From NCBI RefSeq assembly GCF_026168105.1, contig NZ_LBMW01000013.1:103851-167850 (forward strand): a stretch of 64,000 nucleotides of DNA, written 5' to 3'. This stretch comes from Streptomyces hygroscopicus (GTDB lineage: Bacteria > Actinomycetota > Actinomycetes > Streptomycetales > Streptomycetaceae). The notes under the pieces are model-generated. The model saw only the letters and a list, made by a program, of their open reading frames with translations. It did not search any database and had not been told where the DNA came from. Shown piece by piece: positions 27,325 through 36,238 of the stretch. How positions within the stretch are numbered: position 1 is the stretch's first letter; each line of letters opens with the position of its first letter. Both the position numbers and the translations under genes were made by a program.

Positions 27325-28517
27325 CGGGTATGACGGGGACGACCTCGCTGGACGAAGCCCGGGAGCTGCTGCGCGCCTACCCGGTCGTCGACGGGCACAA
27401 CGATCTGCCCTGGGCGCTGCGCGAACAGGTCCGCTACGACCTGGACGCCCGCGACATCGCCGCCCACCAGAAGGCGCATCTGCACACCGATCTGCCGAGG
27501 CTGCGCGAGGGCGGCGTCGGCGCCCAGTTCTGGTCCGTGTACGTGCGCTGCGATCTGCCCGACCCGGTCCCCGCGACGCTCGAACAGATCGACTGCGTAC
27601 GGCAGTTGATAGCCCGTCACCCGGCCGATCTGCACAGGGCTCTGACCGCGGCCGACATGGAGGCGGCGCGCGACGACGGCCGCATCGCCTCCCTGATGGG
27701 GGCCGAGGGCGGCCACTCGATCGCCAATTCCCTCGGCACGCTGCGGGGGTTGTACGAGCTGGGGGTGCGCTACATGACGCTCACCCACAACTACAACGTC
27801 GCATGGGCGGACTCGGCGACCGACGAGCCGAAGGCCGGCGGCCTGACGGAGTTCGGCCGTGAGGTCGTCCGCGAGATGAACCGCGTCGGCATGCTCGTCG
27901 ACCTCTCCCATGTGGCCGCGACGACGATGCGGGACGCGCTGGACACCACCACCGCCCCGGTGATCTTCTCCCACTCCTCCGCCCGGGCTGTGTGCGACCA
28001 CCCGCGGAACATCCCCGACGACGTCCTCGAACGCCTGCCCGCCAACGGTGGTGTGGCGATGGTGACGTTCGTGCCGAAGTTCGTGCTCCAGGCGGCGGTC
28101 GAGTGGACGGCCGCGGCGGACGAGAACATGCGGGCGCACGGCTTCCACCACCTCGACACGACCCCCGACGCGATGAAGATCCATCGCGCCTTCGAGGAGC
28201 GGAACCCGCGCCCCGTCGCGACGGTCGCGACGGTCGCCGACCACCTGGATCACATGCGCGAGGCGGCGGGCATCGACCATCTGGGCATCGGCGGCGACTA
28301 CGACGGCACGGCTTTCACGCCGGACGGCCTCGGCGATGTCTCCGGCTACCCGAACCTCGTCGCGGAACTCCTGGACCGCCGCTGGTCGAAGTCGGACCTG
28401 GCCAAACTGACCTGGCAGAACGCGGTCCGGGTGCTGGGCGCGGCCGAGGACGTGGCCCGTGACCTCCAGGCACGCCGCGGCCCGTCGAACGCGACGCTGC
28501 AACAGCTGGACGGCTGA
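27321..28517 (+). CDS. Membrane-dipeptidase-like M19 peptidase
   Basis: 398 residues of the renal-dipeptidase (M19) family, zinc-dependent enzymes that split dipeptides. [10 protein letters not shown] holds the first metal ligands, MGAEGGHSI the bridging Glu, and [11 protein letters not shown] and [15 protein letters not shown] the two further His residues. There is no signal peptide, so a cytoplasmic role is likely. GTG 27321 overlaps the purE stop; ATG 27330 is an alternative. Coupling to purKE is common in Streptomyces but the metabolic link is not clear. Confidence 0.93.
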   Translation: MTGMTGTTSLDEARELLRAYPVVDGHNDLPWALREQVRYDLDARDIAAHQKAHLHTDLPRLREGGVGAQFWSVYVRCDLPDPVPATLEQIDCVRQLIARHPADLHRALTAADMEAARDDGRIASLMGAEGGHSIANSLGTLRGLYELGVRYMTLTHNYNVAWADSATDEPKAGGLTEFGREVVREMNRVGMLVDLSHVAATTMRDALDTTTAPVIFSHSSARAVCDHPRNIPDDVLERLPANGGVAMVTFVPKFVLQAAVEWTAAADENMRAHGFHHLDTTPDAMKIHRAFEERNPRPVATVATVADHLDHMREAAGIDHLGIGGDYDGTAFTPDGLGDVSGYPNLVAELLDRRWSKSDLAKLTWQNAVRVLGAAEDVARDLQARRGPSNATLQQLDG

Positions 28518-28525
28518 CGCCGAGG

Positions 28526-28549
28526 GGGCACCGACCGCGGCCGGTGCCC
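28526..28549 (+). terminator. Terminator after the purK-purE-dipeptidase unit
   Basis: GGGCACCG pairs with CGGTGCCC around an eight-base loop, about ten bases past the stop. Confidence 0.75.
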
Positions 28550-28650
28550 TGCCGGCCGCGCGCCAGACAAACAGGCTCGGCGCAGGTTACGCGGCGCGCA
28601 CGAAGCCCGACTGCAACACGGGCTGGTCGAAGAACTCCGCTCCCACAGTC

Positions 28651-29073
28651 TCAGTCGGTCTCGGTCGGCGACGGCTCGGCGTCAGCGTCTTCCCCGCCCT
28701 TGCTTCCCTTGCTGCCCTTGCCGTCCTTCCCGGTCCTTCCGTCGTTCCCGTTCCTCCCGTCCTTCCCGTTCCTTCCGTCAAGACCCCTCCTGCCCTCATG
28801 CCCCCTCCTACCGCTATGACCGTCCCTCCCGTCCCGCCCGCGCTTGCCCTCCTTGCCCGGCGGGCCGGTGGGGCCGGCGGGACCGGTCGGGCCGGACGGA
28901 CCGGAGGGGCCGGGCTCGACGAGGTGTCCCTGGAGGTCGATGTGCTGTGTCCGCAGATCGTCGATCTGCATTTGGTGGGCGATGAGCGCAGTTGACTGCG
29001 CGACGAGCGCGACGATCACCGCGGCGCCAAGGGTGCGCCACGGTCTGCGCGGCGTTTTGTTTACGCTGCTCAC
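28651..29073 (-). CDS. Membrane-anchored collagen-like protein
   Basis: 140 residues. A short basic N-terminus (NKTPRRPWR) leads to one membrane helix (about 14-33), a short helical stretch (QMQIDDLRTQHIDLQGHL), and then about 24 Gly-X-Y triplets from GPSGPSGPTG to GKGSKGSKGG, ending with an acidic tail. The first triplets are Pro-rich, the later ones alternate Lys/Arg and Asp, as in bacterial collagens that form triple helices through charge pairing. The helix could act as a trimerising stalk. GTG 29073 is preceded by AGGAATAAT; GTG 29085 is an alternative. The protein should point outward from the membrane. Confidence 0.82.
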   Translation of the reverse strand: MSSVNKTPRRPWRTLGAAVIVALVAQSTALIAHQMQIDDLRTQHIDLQGHLVEPGPSGPSGPTGPAGPTGPPGKEGKRGRDGRDGHSGRRGHEGRRGLDGRNGKDGRNGNDGRTGKDGKGSKGSKGGEDADAEPSPTETD

Positions 29074-29292
29074 ATTATTCCTCACGCTGTGTGACGACGA
29101 AAGTGTAAAGGACGGGGGCTGGAGAGGCGGACTTCCTCGTCGAGTGTCTGTCCCGGGATGACGGGGACCACCGCTCATACGACGTCACGGCCGGATGCCT
29201 TACGGAGGAGGCGCAGCTGAGCCTTGTCCCGTAAATGATCTACGGGTGTCGGCCGGCCTGCTCGCCTTCCGTCGTCCGAACCCCGTACGAGA

Positions 29293-29321
29293 ACAGCCCC
29301 CGGCATCATGCCGAGGGCTGT
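29293..29321 (-). terminator. Terminator after the acyl-CoA dehydrogenase
   Basis: ACAGCCC-C-CGGCAT pairs with ATGCCG-A-GGGCTGT with one mismatch, 20 bases past the dehydrogenase stop. Confidence 0.85.
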
Positions 29322-29341
29322 GTCGTTTGTGCTGGTGGCCG

Positions 29342-30499
29342 TCAGGGGAGGTTCCTGGCCATCACGATCCGCTGAACTTGGTTCGTGCCTTCGTAAATCT
29401 GCGTGATCTTCGCGTCGCGCATCATGCGCTCCACCGGGTAGTCACGGGTGTAGCCGTACCCGCCGAGGAGCTGGACGGCGTCCGTGGTGACCTCCATCGC
29501 CACGTCCGAGGCGAAGCACTTGGCCGCCGCGCCCTGGAAGGTCAGGTCGCTGTCGCCCCGCTCCGACTTGGCCGCGGCCGCGTACGTCAGCTGCCGGGCC
29601 GCCTCGATCTTCATCGCCATGTCGGCGAGCATGAACTGGATGCCCTGGAAGTCGGCGATCGGCTTGCCGAACTGCTTGCGCTCCTGGACGTAGTTCTTGG
29701 CGTAGTCGAAGGCGCCCTGGGCGACGCCGAGGGCCTGGGCGGCGATGGTGATGCGGGTGTGGTCGAGGGTGCGCATCGCCGTGGCGAAGCCGGTGCCCTC
29801 CTCGCCGATCATGCGGTCCGCCGAGATGCGGACGTTGTCGAAGTAGACCTCGCGGGTGGGGGAGCCCTTGATGCCGAGCTTCTTCTCCGGGGCGCCGAAG
29901 GAGACACCCGGGTCCGACTTCTCGACCACGAAGGCCGATATGCCCTTGGAGCGCTTGGCCGGGTCGGTCACCGCCATGACCGTGTAGTACTCGGATACGC
30001 CCGCGTTGGTGATCCAGCGCTTCACGCCGTTGAGGACCCACTCGTCGCCGTCGCGGACCGCCTTCGTCTTCATGCCGACGGCGTCGGAGCCCGCCTCCGG
30101 CTCGGACAGGCAGTACGAGAACATCGCATCGCCCTTTGCCAGCGGAGCCAGGTACCTCTTCTTCAGCTCCTCGGAGCCGGAGAGGATCACCGGCAGGGAG
30201 CCGAGCTTGTTCACGGCCGGGATCAGCGAGGAGGACACGCAGACGCGGGCCACCTCCTCGATCACGATGACCGTGGCGAGCGCGTCCGCGCCGGCCCCGC
30301 CGTACTCGTCGGGCACGTGGACCGCGTGGAGGTCGTTCGCGACGAGGGACTCCAGCGCCTCCTGCGGGAAGCGGGCCTCCTCGTCCACCGCTGTGGCGTG
30401 CGGCGCGATCTTCGCCTCGGCCAGCGAGCGGATGGCGTCACGGAGCATGTCGTGCTCCTCCGACGGGCGGTACAGGTCGAAGTCAGCCGATCCGGCCAA
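29342..30499 (-). CDS. Acyl-CoA dehydrogenase
   Basis: 385 residues, the normal length. FAD-dependent oxidation of acyl-CoA to enoyl-CoA. The two family signatures are seen: FSYCLSEPEAGSDAVGMKT and, near the C-terminus, QLLGGYGYTRDYPVERMMRD; the catalytic Glu is expected in QIYEGTNQVQRIVMAR. The only in-frame start before the conserved N-terminus is TTG 30499, because an in-frame TGA lies four codons upstream. The substrate chain length cannot be told from this sequence. Confidence 0.94.
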   Translation of the reverse strand: MAGSADFDLYRPSEEHDMLRDAIRSLAEAKIAPHATAVDEEARFPQEALESLVANDLHAVHVPDEYGGAGADALATVIVIEEVARVCVSSSLIPAVNKLGSLPVILSGSEELKKRYLAPLAKGDAMFSYCLSEPEAGSDAVGMKTKAVRDGDEWVLNGVKRWITNAGVSEYYTVMAVTDPAKRSKGISAFVVEKSDPGVSFGAPEKKLGIKGSPTREVYFDNVRISADRMIGEEGTGFATAMRTLDHTRITIAAQALGVAQGAFDYAKNYVQERKQFGKPIADFQGIQFMLADMAMKIEAARQLTYAAAAKSERGDSDLTFQGAAAKCFASDVAMEVTTDAVQLLGGYGYTRDYPVERMMRDAKITQIYEGTNQVQRIVMARNLP

Positions 30500-30676
30500 G
30501 GTCTCTCACGCTCCAAAACGCTGCGATGCCGACGCTAATTACCGTTAAGTAACCCAAATTTTAGGGGTACGCCCACACGAGTGATACGTGAGCTTGGCGA
30601 CAGCGGGAAACCTGCCCGCCAAGGGCCCCGGCTATGCTCGGGCACCGATTCACCGCCTTACCTCCTGGAGCACCCC

Positions 30677-32020
30677 ATGAGCCTCAAGATCACCGTGATC
30701 GGCACCGGCTATCTCGGCGCCACGCACGCCGCGGCCATGGCTGAACTCGGGTTCGAGGTGCTCGCCCTCGACGTCGTCCGCGAGAAGATCGAGAAGCTCG
30801 AGCGGGGTGAGGCCCCCATGTTCGAGCCGGGTCTCGAGGAACTGCTGCACAAGCACGTCGCGGGCATCGAGGGCTCCACCGGGCGGCTGCGCTTCACCAT
30901 GGACTGGGCCGAACTGGCCGACTTCGGCGACGTCCACTTCGTCTGTGTGAACACCCCGCAGAAGCACGGCGAGTACGCCTGTGACATGTCCTACGTCGAC
31001 GCCGCGATCGCCTCGCTCGCCCCCCATCTGAAGGCCCCCGCCCTCGTCGTCGGCAAGTCGACCGTGCCCGTCGGCTCCGCGGACCGGCTGGCCGCCTATC
31101 TCGCCGCGCACGCGCCCGCCGGGGAGGACGCCGAACTGGCCTGGAACCCGGAGTTCCTGCGGGAGGGCTTCGCCGTGGAGGACACGCTGCACCCGGACCG
31201 GGTCGTGGTCGGCGTGCGCAGCGAGCGGGCCGAGAAGCTGCTCCGTGAGGTGTACGCGACCCCGGTCGGCGAGGGCTCGCCCTTCGTCGTCACCGACTTC
31301 CCGACCGCCGAGCTGGTGAAGACCTCGGCGAACTCCTTCCTGGCCACCAAGATCTCCTTCATCAACGCGATGGCGGAGGTCTGCGAGGCCGCGGGCGGCG
31401 ACGTGGTCAAGCTGGCGGAGGCCATTGGCCACGACGAGCGGATCGGGAAGAAGTTCCTGCGTGCCGGGATCGGCTTCGGCGGCGGCTGCCTGCCGAAGGA
31501 CATCCGGGCCTTCATGGCGCGCGCCGGTGAGCTGGGCGCCGACCAGGCGCTGACCTTCCTGCGCGAGATCGACTCCATCAACATGCGCCGCCGCGGCCAG
31601 ATGGTGGAGATGGCGCGCGAGGCGCTGGGCGGCGGCTCCTTCCTCGGCAAGCGGGTGGCGGTGCTCGGCGCGACCTTCAAGCCCGACTCCGACGACGTAC
31701 GCGACTCGCCCGCGCTGAACGTGGCCGGGCAGATCCACCTCCAGGGCGGCCAGGTGACGGTCTACGACCCCAAGGGCATGGAGAACGCCCGGCGGATATT
31801 CCCGACCCTCGGGTACGCCGACACCGCCCCCGCGGCGGTACGCGGCGCCGACGTGGTGCTGCACCTCACCGAGTGGCGCGAGTTCCGGGAGCTCGACCCG
31901 GCGAAGCTGGGCGAGGCGGTCGCCGCCCGGGTGATCCTCGACGGCCGCAACGCGCTCGACCCGGAGCTGTGGCGCCGGGCGGGGTGGACGTACCGGGCCA
32001 TGGGCCGCCCCACCGCGTAG
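30677..32020 (+). CDS. UDP-glucose 6-dehydrogenase
   Basis: 447 residues of the UDP-glucose/GDP-mannose dehydrogenase family. It oxidises UDP-glucose to UDP-glucuronate with two NAD+. GTGYLGATHAAAMAELG is the NAD site, and FGGGCLPKDIRAF holds the catalytic Cys; ATFKPDSDDVRDSPAL is the C-terminal nucleotide-sugar site. ATG 30677 follows CTGGAG. The stop codon lies inside the first copy of a 21-bp tandem repeat. UDP-glucuronate would feed envelope polymers built by nearby enzymes. A GDP-mannose substrate is less likely but not excluded. Confidence 0.92.
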   Translation: MSLKITVIGTGYLGATHAAAMAELGFEVLALDVVREKIEKLERGEAPMFEPGLEELLHKHVAGIEGSTGRLRFTMDWAELADFGDVHFVCVNTPQKHGEYACDMSYVDAAIASLAPHLKAPALVVGKSTVPVGSADRLAAYLAAHAPAGEDAELAWNPEFLREGFAVEDTLHPDRVVVGVRSERAEKLLREVYATPVGEGSPFVVTDFPTAELVKTSANSFLATKISFINAMAEVCEAAGGDVVKLAEAIGHDERIGKKFLRAGIGFGGGCLPKDIRAFMARAGELGADQALTFLREIDSINMRRRGQMVEMAREALGGGSFLGKRVAVLGATFKPDSDDVRDSPALNVAGQIHLQGGQVTVYDPKGMENARRIFPTLGYADTAPAAVRGADVVLHLTEWREFRELDPAKLGEAVAARVILDGRNALDPELWRRAGWTYRAMGRPTA

Positions 32021-32087
32021 GGGAGCCGCCCCACCGCTTAGGGGAGCCGCTCCACCGCGTAGGGGAGCCGCCCCGCCGCGCGGGAGA
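32004..32087. repeat. Four 21-bp tandem copies spanning the dehydrogenase stop
   Basis: Copies begin at 32004, 32025, 32046 and 32067 with the pattern GCCGCCCCACCGCGTAGGGG; the fourth is diverged. The TAG at 32018-32020 is in copy one. Because the period is in frame, a copy-number change alone would not alter the protein end. Confidence 0.9.
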
Positions 32088-32130
32088 ACCGAAGAGCCGC
32101 TCCGCCGTCCGAAGAGCCGGGGAGACGGGC

Positions 32131-32171
32131 GACGCCGGTCCGGCCGAGGCTCAGTCGGCCGGACCGGCGTC
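32131..32171. terminator. Terminator between UDP-glucose dehydrogenase and the CGNR remnant
   Basis: Fifteen perfect pairs (32131-32145 with 32157-32171) around an 11-base loop. It can serve the plus-strand dehydrogenase and the minus-strand remnant. Confidence 0.85.
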
Positions 32172-32237
32172 CTGTTGCATTCTGCACCACCGCCGTCACG
32201 CGCGAGCGGCAAGTGCCCGACGGTGCGCGTCGTGCGC

Positions 32238-32505
32238 CTACTTCGCCCGGTACCGCCGCATCTTCGCGCGCGCTCCACACACCGACATCGAGCACCAGCG
32301 CCCCTTGCCGACCGGGCCGCGGTCGTAGTACGCCCAGTGCAGTCGGGCAGTTCGCAGGCCTTGAGGCGCGGCCAGGTGCCCGCGGTGAGCGCCTCCGGCC
32401 ACGGCCACCGCCACGCGGGAGAGCAGGGGTCCCCCGTCGGCGGGGGCGAGGGAGGCGGAGGACCGCTCGCGCACCTTCCGGGTAAACGCGGACCCCGCGG
32501 GGCAT
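32238..32505 (-). pseudogene. Broken CGNR zinc-finger regulator gene
   Basis: The minus strand encodes the C-terminal part of a CGNR (ABATE-type) zinc-finger protein, split over two frames. Frame A gives SLAPADGGPLLSRVAVAVA, frame B then gives EALTAGTWPRLKACELPDC, and frame A again gives HWAYYDRGPVGKGRWCSMSV followed by CGARAKMRRYRAK to the stop. A plus-one change near 32402 and a minus-one change near 32336 compensate. The N-terminal stress-response domain (about 120 residues) is missing, since upstream sequence is the end of an LCP gene. The first zinc-binding Cys pair is lost from the single open frame. It looks like a relic, unless both shifts are sequence errors. Confidence 0.75.
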
Positions 32506-32554
32506 CCGTTCTGCCTCTGCGCCTGCTGAGGCACCTCAGGCCCCCGGGTGCGCG

Positions 32555-32587
32555 AAGGGCCCCGCCGAAGCGCCCGGCGGGGCCCTT
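32555..32587 (-). terminator. Terminator after the first LCP gene
   Basis: Thirteen perfect pairs AAGGGCCCCGCCG/CGGCGGGGCCCTT about 20 bases past the LCP stop. Confidence 0.88.
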
Positions 32588-32608
32588 TCCGATGGGGACG
32601 CCCGGGGC

Positions 32609-33886
32609 TCAGTTGCCGGACACCGTCACCGGCTGGTCGTTCTTCAGCTCGTCCGTCAGTGTCTTGACCTTGGCCTTGTCCCACAGCAGGTTGCCGCCGC
32701 CGGTCGAGCCGGAGACGGGCATGTTCATGGACTTGCCGCTGCCGCTGGTGACGCCCTTCATCGACCAGAACATGTCGGCCAGGTCCCACAGGCTCATGCC
32801 CTTGTCGACGGTGAGGGAGTCCAGGCCCGCGCCCATCGTCGGGTAGAGCCTGAACGGGTTGAGGACCGTCGACGGCGTCGCCACCTGGTGGGCCAGCGCG
32901 GACAGGAACATCTGCTGGTTCTTCGTGCGCTGGAGGTCGCTCGCGGCGAAGGCGTGCCGGGTGCGGACGAAGGCCAGGGCCTGGCCGCCGTTGAGCGTCT
33001 GGGTGCCGGCCTGGAAGTCGGCTCCCGAGTACTTGTCCTTGAAACCCTTGTCGATCGTGAGCGTGACACCGCCGACCGCGTCCACGATGTTCGCGAAGCC
33101 GGCGAACCCGATCTCCGCGTAGTGGTCGATGTGCAGCCCGGTGTTGTACTCGACCGTGCGGACCAGCAGCTCGGGGCCGTCCTCCGCGTACGCGGCGTTC
33201 AGCTTCGTGTGGCGGCCTCTGCCCTGGTAGACCTTGCCGGACGCGGAGCCCTTGTAGCTCGGGATCTCCACGTCGGAGTCACGGGGCAGCGAGATCAGCG
33301 TGGAGCCGTTGTCGCCGGTGTGCAGGATCATCATCGTGTCCGTGCGCTTGCCCTCGGCGGACCCGGTGTGCAGCTTCTGCTTGTCCGCGTCCGACAGTCC
33401 GGCACGGCTGTCGGAGCCGACGATCAGGTAGTTCGTGCCCTGGCCCGCGGCCGGGCGGTCGATGACCTTGGACAGGTCGACATCGCGGTGGAGCTTGGAG
33501 TCGGCCCAGAAGTACGTGGCGACGGACGTCACCACCAGCGCGGTGACCAGCGTGATCGCGGTCCACTTGATCCGGCGGCGCCAGTTCGGCCCCGGGCGCG
33601 GCCCCAGCGGTCCGCCGCCCGGTCCCTGCGGGCCGCCCCCCGGCGTCCCGTAGACCTGGCCCGTGTTGTAGCCGCTGTCGTAATCGTCGTAACCCTGCTC
33701 GTCCGCGTATGTGGGCTGCCGCGGTACCCCGCCGTACGGCGGGGCGGCCTGAGGGCCGCGCGGACCGCCGGGCTCGCGCCGGACCTGGCGCATCACGCGC
33801 GCGCCCTCGGGCTGCGCGCTGGTGCTGCCGCGTCCGTAGCGGTTGCCGCGGCTGTGGTCGGACCATCCCTCGGGCCAATCGTTCAT
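32609..33886 (-). CDS. LytR-CpsA-Psr (LCP) family protein 1
   Basis: 425 residues: a disordered Gly/Pro/Tyr-rich cytoplasmic N-terminus (about 110 residues), one membrane helix (about 112-130), then an extracellular LCP domain. Visible conserved points are NYLIVGSDSRAGL, KRTDTMMILHTG, LISLPRDSDVEI, the region with LNAAYAEDGP, VDAVGGVTLTI, and ALAFVRTRHAF. LCP enzymes transfer teichoic acids or other polyprenyl-linked glycopolymers to peptidoglycan, and the Arg and Asp residues in these motifs bind the pyrophosphate. It lacks the LytR_C domain of LCP 2-4. ATG 33886 has a weak ribosome site. It diverges from a thioesterase. Confidence 0.92.
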   Translation of the reverse strand: MNDWPEGWSDHSRGNRYGRGSTSAQPEGARVMRQVRREPGGPRGPQAAPPYGGVPRQPTYADEQGYDDYDSGYNTGQVYGTPGGGPQGPGGGPLGPRPGPNWRRRIKWTAITLVTALVVTSVATYFWADSKLHRDVDLSKVIDRPAAGQGTNYLIVGSDSRAGLSDADKQKLHTGSAEGKRTDTMMILHTGDNGSTLISLPRDSDVEIPSYKGSASGKVYQGRGRHTKLNAAYAEDGPELLVRTVEYNTGLHIDHYAEIGFAGFANIVDAVGGVTLTIDKGFKDKYSGADFQAGTQTLNGGQALAFVRTRHAFAASDLQRTKNQQMFLSALAHQVATPSTVLNPFRLYPTMGAGLDSLTVDKGMSLWDLADMFWSMKGVTSGSGKSMNMPVSGSTGGGNLLWDKAKVKTLTDELKNDQPVTVSGN

Positions 33887-34006
33887 GCGCCCCAGTGTGC
33901 CGGGTCGGGTGGTGCTCCCGACAAGAGATGACGAAGAACGGGGTCAGTGCTGTTGCGAAGCTGACACAAAGTCTCCAGGTCACGCCCCCGGCATAGGGTG
34001 GACGGC

Positions 34007-34579
34007 ATGACAGACCAGGCTCCTGCGCCGGAATCAGTAATTCCGGGTGAAATCGCGGGTGATCTCCCAGGGAAGCCCACCGCCGCGTCCCGGACCACCC
34101 TCAGTCACATCATGACCCACAACGACACCAACCTGCTGGGCACCGTGCACGGCGGTGTGATCATGAAACTCGTCGACGACGCGGCGGGCGCCGTGGCCGG
34201 CCGGCACTCCGGCGGCCCGGCCGTCACCGCGTCCATGGACGAGATGGCGTTCCTGGAGCCGGTCAGAGTCGGCGACCTCGTCCATGTGAAGGCCCAGGTC
34301 AACTGGACCGGCCGCACATCGATGGAGGTCGGAGTCCGGGTCCTGGCCGAGCGCTGGAACGAGTCGGCACCGGCCACCCAGGTCGGCTCCGCGTACCTCG
34401 TCTTCGCCGCGGTCGACGCCGACGGCAAGCCGCGGCCGGTGCCGCCGGTCATACCGGAGACCGAGCGGGACAGGCGCCGCTACCAGGAGGCGCAGATCCG
34501 CCGCACCCACCGCCTGGCCCGCCGCCGCGAGATCATGGAACTGCGGGAGAAGAGGGCCGCGGAGGGTTACTCGGACTGA
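34007..34579 (+). CDS. Hotdog-fold acyl-CoA thioesterase
   Basis: 190 residues of the YciA/BACH type. The hotdog core shows HNDTNLLGTVHGGVIMKLVD (with the catalytic Asn/Asp region) and ASMDEMAFLEPVRVGDLVH. It hydrolyses acyl-CoA. The last 40 residues are a charged helical extension (RRRYQEAQIRRTHRLARRRE) not needed for the fold. ATG 34007 follows AGGGTGG; TAGGGT at 33994-33999 could be a -10 box seven bases from the start, so leaderless translation is an alternative reading. It is unrelated to the LCP genes around it. Confidence 0.9.
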   Translation: MTDQAPAPESVIPGEIAGDLPGKPTAASRTTLSHIMTHNDTNLLGTVHGGVIMKLVDDAAGAVAGRHSGGPAVTASMDEMAFLEPVRVGDLVHVKAQVNWTGRTSMEVGVRVLAERWNESAPATQVGSAYLVFAAVDADGKPRPVPPVIPETERDRRRYQEAQIRRTHRLARRREIMELREKRAAEGYSD

Positions 34580-34639
34580 GGGTGTCGCGGGGGCGTGACG
34601 GACCCGGGGCGGCTGCATCTGCAGGCCGGCGCCCGGCCG

Positions 34640-36115
34640 CTACGGGCACACCACCTGGTCCCCGGTCACGACCGGCTGGTGCGGCCCCGCCAGCCCCTGC
34701 GGATCCGCCGCTCTCACCCGGCGCACCTCCCTGAAGTCCGTGCCCGCGATGACCTTCAGCTGCTCTCCCTGCCCCGGCGCCGTCCGCAGTTCGCTGCCCG
34801 GCAGAGCCGCCGCGAGCGCCTTCGCCGGGCGGTCCCAGCGGGGGTCGTACAGCACGACCGTGCGCCGCACGGTGTGGTCCGGCGCGTTCGCCGGATGGCG
34901 GGTCGTGCGGAACCCGGTGGCCGCGAGACCGTCGTCGACGCGCCTGCCGAGCCCTTCCGTGGCCGTCCCGTTCTCGACCTGCACCCGGATCTGCGCCGGG
35001 TCGGCGTCCACGCGCACCGCGGCCGGGCCCTTGTCCTTGGGTCGGGGCGGTGCGAGCGGCTTGTCGTCGCGCAGGGTCTCGAACAGCGCCCGCGCCTTCG
35101 CGTCGTCCCACTTCACCGTCGAGCCGAGGCCCTTGACCTGGTACTTCAAGTCACCGATCGGAACGGTCGTGAACTCGGACGAGCGCGGTGAGAAGTTCCG
35201 CATTCCGCGGCCCAGGTCGAGCAGCTGGTCGGTGCCGAAGCCCTGGTCCGCCCGTACCGAGCCGAGCACGGCTCCCGCCACGTCCCGCACCTTCAGCGGG
35301 TTCAGAAGTACCCCCGACGAGGTCGCCCGCTCGATCAGCGCGGCGAGGAACTTCTGCTGCCGCTGCATCCGGCCCAGGTCGGAGGCCCCGTCGACATGCC
35401 GGGACCGAACGTACTGCAGCGCCTGGCCGCCACCGAGCTGATGGGTGCCCGCGCTCAGGTCGAGTCCGGTGTACGAGTCCTTCAGGGGCTGCGTGGTGCA
35501 CACGCGGACACCGCCGAGCACGTCGACCGTCCGCATGAAGCTGACGAAGTCGACCTCCAGATAGTGGTCGATCTTGAGGTGGGTCATGCTCTCGACCGTG
35601 CGCACGGTCAGACTCGGGCCGCCCTCCGCGTACGCCGCGTTCAGCCTGATCGGATGGACGCCGTGCTGCTGCCCGGTCGTGTTGTCGGTGTGCGCCGGCA
35701 CCTCCGCGTACGAGTCGCGCGGCAGGCTGACCACGGTCGCCCGGTCCAGGTCCGCCGAGATGTGCACGATCATGATGGTGTCCGTGCAGTGACAGGGGGC
35801 GCCACCCAGGTGGAACGTCCGGCGCTGCGCCTCCGTGATCTTTTCGCGGCCGTCGGTGCCGACCAGCAGGACGTTCATGCCGTGGCCCGCGGCTGGGCGG
35901 TTCTTCATGTCCCTGAACGGGTCGACGCGGTCGATGCCCGCGTCGAGGCTGGTCAGCACCGCATGCCCGATACCGGCCGAGGCGAGGACCACCACGGAGA
36001 CCGTGGTGACCATCCGCCCGGCCCAGCGCGACTTCCGCCGCCGGACGGGGGGCCGCCGGGCGGGGGAGCGACGGGCCGGCTGACGGCGCGCGGGCGGGCG
36101 GGACGGCGTGGGCAC
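34640..36115 (-). CDS. LytR-CpsA-Psr (LCP) family protein 2, with LytR_C domain
   Basis: 491 residues. A basic Arg/Pro-rich N-terminus (about 35 residues) precedes a membrane helix, then the LCP domain (GMNVLLVGTDGREKI, TDTIMIVHISAD, VVSLPRDSYAEV, IRLNAAYAEGGP, LQYVRSRHVDG) and a C-terminal LytR_C domain (about 390-480, VRVQVENGTATEGLGRRVD). GTG 36115 is chosen because GGAGGTCTCCCCC precedes it; the open frame runs on upstream only as antisense of the glycosyltransferase. It is divergent from that gene. Confidence 0.9.
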   Translation of the reverse strand: MPTPSRPPARRQPARRSPARRPPVRRRKSRWAGRMVTTVSVVVLASAGIGHAVLTSLDAGIDRVDPFRDMKNRPAAGHGMNVLLVGTDGREKITEAQRRTFHLGGAPCHCTDTIMIVHISADLDRATVVSLPRDSYAEVPAHTDNTTGQQHGVHPIRLNAAYAEGGPSLTVRTVESMTHLKIDHYLEVDFVSFMRTVDVLGGVRVCTTQPLKDSYTGLDLSAGTHQLGGGQALQYVRSRHVDGASDLGRMQRQQKFLAALIERATSSGVLLNPLKVRDVAGAVLGSVRADQGFGTDQLLDLGRGMRNFSPRSSEFTTVPIGDLKYQVKGLGSTVKWDDAKARALFETLRDDKPLAPPRPKDKGPAAVRVDADPAQIRVQVENGTATEGLGRRVDDGLAATGFRTTRHPANAPDHTVRRTVVLYDPRWDRPAKALAAALPGSELRTAPGQGEQLKVIAGTDFREVRRVRAADPQGLAGPHQPVVTGDQVVCP

Positions 36116-36238
36116 GGGGGAGACCTCCGTGGGACTGGGCAGGGATGCCAGCACCGTAGGCCGATACGATCTGCGGCCCCCGGCGGCGCCCGGGCGGCGC
36201 GCACCGGTGTCCCCCGTTCGCGGTAACGTGAGGCCCCT

